A DNA stretch of 64,000 bases from Planctomycetales bacterium (GTDB lineage: Bacteria > Planctomycetota > Planctomycetia > Planctomycetales > Planctomycetaceae): positions 62,001-126,000 of the forward strand of contig JAPLOA010000076.1 in the NCBI GenBank assembly GCA_026400835.1. Direction: 5' to 3'. The position numbers and the translations under genes are program-made. The notes beneath the pieces are model-generated. The model had not been told where the DNA came from, did not search any database, and saw nothing but the letters and a program-made list of their open reading frames with translations. Numbering within the stretch: position 1 is the first letter of the stretch; every line of letters begins with the position of its first letter. This document shows positions 62,853-64,000 of this stretch, piece by piece.

Positions 62853-64000
62853 TTTTGTTTTTCCTTAGCGATCAGCAGCTTTGCATCGGCAAGATTCAGC
62901 CAATCGCAGGTACTCTCGTTATCCCCAAAATCGACGAGGATCGTGAGTGTTGATACGCCACTCAGCGGTAGCTGCAATGGCAATGGATCATCTGTCGTCG
63001 CAATATTCTTCTCGAACAGAACGTTTCCATCACCAGTGATCTTCAACGCCACGATATGCTTACCACTGTAGGCAACTTCATCATCGATTCCGACAAGGCA
63101 ATCCAGTGATGTGTATTTTTCGTCCAGTGCCCACGAGATTTCTGTCCGTGAATGGATGCAAAGTCCCTTTGAGAATTCGCGACCTCTTAAACGGAGCCGT
63201 GACGTTCGTTCCATGGTTGTGTCGCGACGCGGACCAAAAAGAAGTGCTTCTTCTTCCTTGCTGATAAGTCCAGCCAGCAGACTTCCATCCGGGTCAATCC
63301 CATCAAGTCGTTCTTCCAGAGGCTCAAGGTCCGACAAATATTGCACTCGACCACTACTGAGATCAATACTACGAATCAAAGTACTGGCAACCTGCAGAGA
63401 CTGGCCCCAGGCCGTTTCAATCTCAAAAGCTCCATTCGAAAATCTTATGGTACTGGCCGCAAACTGATCGCCGCTGTGGCTGGTTACTCTCGCAGCAGAC
63501 GTCACATTAACGGGCTGAGCGGATTCCGTTGAAATCATCGACGCGAATACAACTCCGTAAACCCGGGCGGCTGGAACAGGAACTGTTTCTCCATCCAGCA
63601 GGAACTCTGTCTTTTCCGATCCGATAGCACTGACGACTCCCGCCAGAAAATCCAGGCCGGAACCATCGCGTTTGGCAACGATCAATAGATCCCTGTCCGT
63701 TTCTCGCTTAAGGAATGTATTCCACTGACTTCTATAGGCAGGGTTATCTGCCTGAAGTCGAATGGAGTGAACATTTTTGTTGGCAATTCTGAGTTCGCCA
63801 AAGGTGGCAGAGGAAACCGTTAGCTCCATTGCTGTTCGATTAGCCCCGGCACAATTCAGTTGGCTGCCGTCGACAAAACTGACGATCTGCGGCTGATCGG
63901 AAACAACAGACTTCGTTTCAGGAAAATCGATCAGCATGATGTCGGACATGGGCAGCTTGACGCTTGCAGAATCGACCTGCAATTCCACTTCTTCCGGCGA
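62849..64000 (-). CDS. NPCBM domain protein (5' end beyond window)
   Basis: At least 383 codons, open to the window edge (SPEEVELQVDSASV... before the first possible GTG at 63988), so the true start is outside. The C-terminal 140 residues are an NPCBM-type carbohydrate-binding module (REFSKGLCIHSRTEISWALD, LDCLVGIDDEVAYSG, VLFEKNIATTDDPLPLQLPL, CDWLNLADAKLLI). The upstream part is beta-rich with IVSFVDGSQLNC and DLLIVAKRDGSGLDFLAGVV, a pattern common in planctomycete envelope proteins. It overlaps the protease gene by 4 bp (ATGA). May recruit the protease pair to a polysaccharide or glycoprotein surface. Confidence 0.85.
   Translation of the reverse strand, partial: SPEEVELQVDSASVKLPMSDIMLIDFPETKSVVSDQPQIVSFVDGSQLNCAGANRTAMELTVSSATFGELRIANKNVHSIRLQADNPAYRSQWNTFLKRETDRDLLIVAKRDGSGLDFLAGVVSAIGSEKTEFLLDGETVPVPAARVYGVVFASMISTESAQPVNVTSAARVTSHSGDQFAASTIRFSNGAFEIETAWGQSLQVASTLIRSIDLSSGRVQYLSDLEPLEERLDGIDPDGSLLAGLISKEEEALLFGPRRDTTMERTSRLRLRGREFSKGLCIHSRTEISWALDEKYTSLDCLVGIDDEVAYSGKHIVALKITGDGNVLFEKNIATTDDPLPLQLPLSGVSTLTILVDFGDNESTCDWLNLADAKLLIAKEKQK

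Noticed and set aside
1-64000. CRISPR arrays, tRNA/rRNA genes, insertion sequences or prophage genes
   Set aside because: No spaced direct repeats, no tRNA cloverleaf noticed in intergenic DNA, and no transposase, integrase or phage structural protein among the reading frames.

Overview
The window (about 52-55% GC by eye) comes from a member of the Planctomycetota. The evidence is the dense set of families largely confined to that phylum (DUF1501, DUF1552, DUF1549/DUF1553, DUF1592-type heme-binding proteins, a PVC-type dehydrogenase), exported sulfatases, long proteins with signal peptides, and loosely packed genes on both strands. The genus cannot be fixed from the sequence; a Gimesia/Rubinisphaera/Fuerstiella-like lineage is possible. 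I see no rRNA, tRNA, CRISPR array, insertion sequence or prophage.

Layout. 0-3.7 kb: tandem duplicate of a cysteine-rich exported beta-propeller protein, the first copy cut by the window edge. 3.9-6.2 kb: stand-alone rpsR with a strong terminator, a PII gene (glnB/glnK type) behind a sigma-54-like promoter, and a divergent prepilin-peptidase-like gene. 6.3-24.4 kb: planctomycete cytochrome/DUF island with two DUF1592+DUF1552 pairs, four DUF1501 genes, one DUF1549/DUF1553 gene broken by an in-frame TAA, and a zeta-toxin/antitoxin pair wedged inside an operon. 24.5-29.3 kb: PutA and a PQQ-type beta-propeller protein. 29.6-34.8 kb: a ceramidase-like ORF and a LamG/PVC-dehydrogenase/HEAT/cytochrome ORF in one reading frame, separated only by a TAG. 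35-42.6 kb: an exported Tat protein, two sulfatases, a YHYH-PEBP protein and a small exported protein, several with glycine/lysine-rich tails. 42.7-44.3 kb: ECF sigma factor and anti-sigma-like protein, the latter carrying an in-frame palindromic insert. 44.4-48.2 kb: two ammonium transporters behind a near-consensus sigma-54 promoter. 48.6-54.6 kb: exported protein with a receiver-like tail, small membrane and secreted proteins, an alpha/beta hydrolase and an MBL-fold hydrolase. 54.8-59.4 kb: a second DUF1501 + DUF1549/1553 operon. 60-64 kb: an overlapping operon of an NPCBM protein, an HtrA-like protease and an HtrA-like pseudoprotease.

How it fits together. The two ammonium transporters and the PII protein form a nitrogen-sensing set; although about 40 kb apart, the PII gene and the first transporter both carry -24/-12 elements at similar distances from the start codon (about 220-230 nt of leader). 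Most other genes encode exported proteins, many with c-type heme motifs, Tat-like signals or sulfatase folds, suggesting an envelope geared to redox reactions and sulfated-polymer breakdown; the exact chemistry of the DUF families is not known. The most unusual observations are two nonsense codons where the families expect glutamate, the pseudoprotease pairing, the palindrome domesticated inside a coding sequence, and the toxin-antitoxin pair placed exactly where a paralogous operon carries a palindromic repeat.
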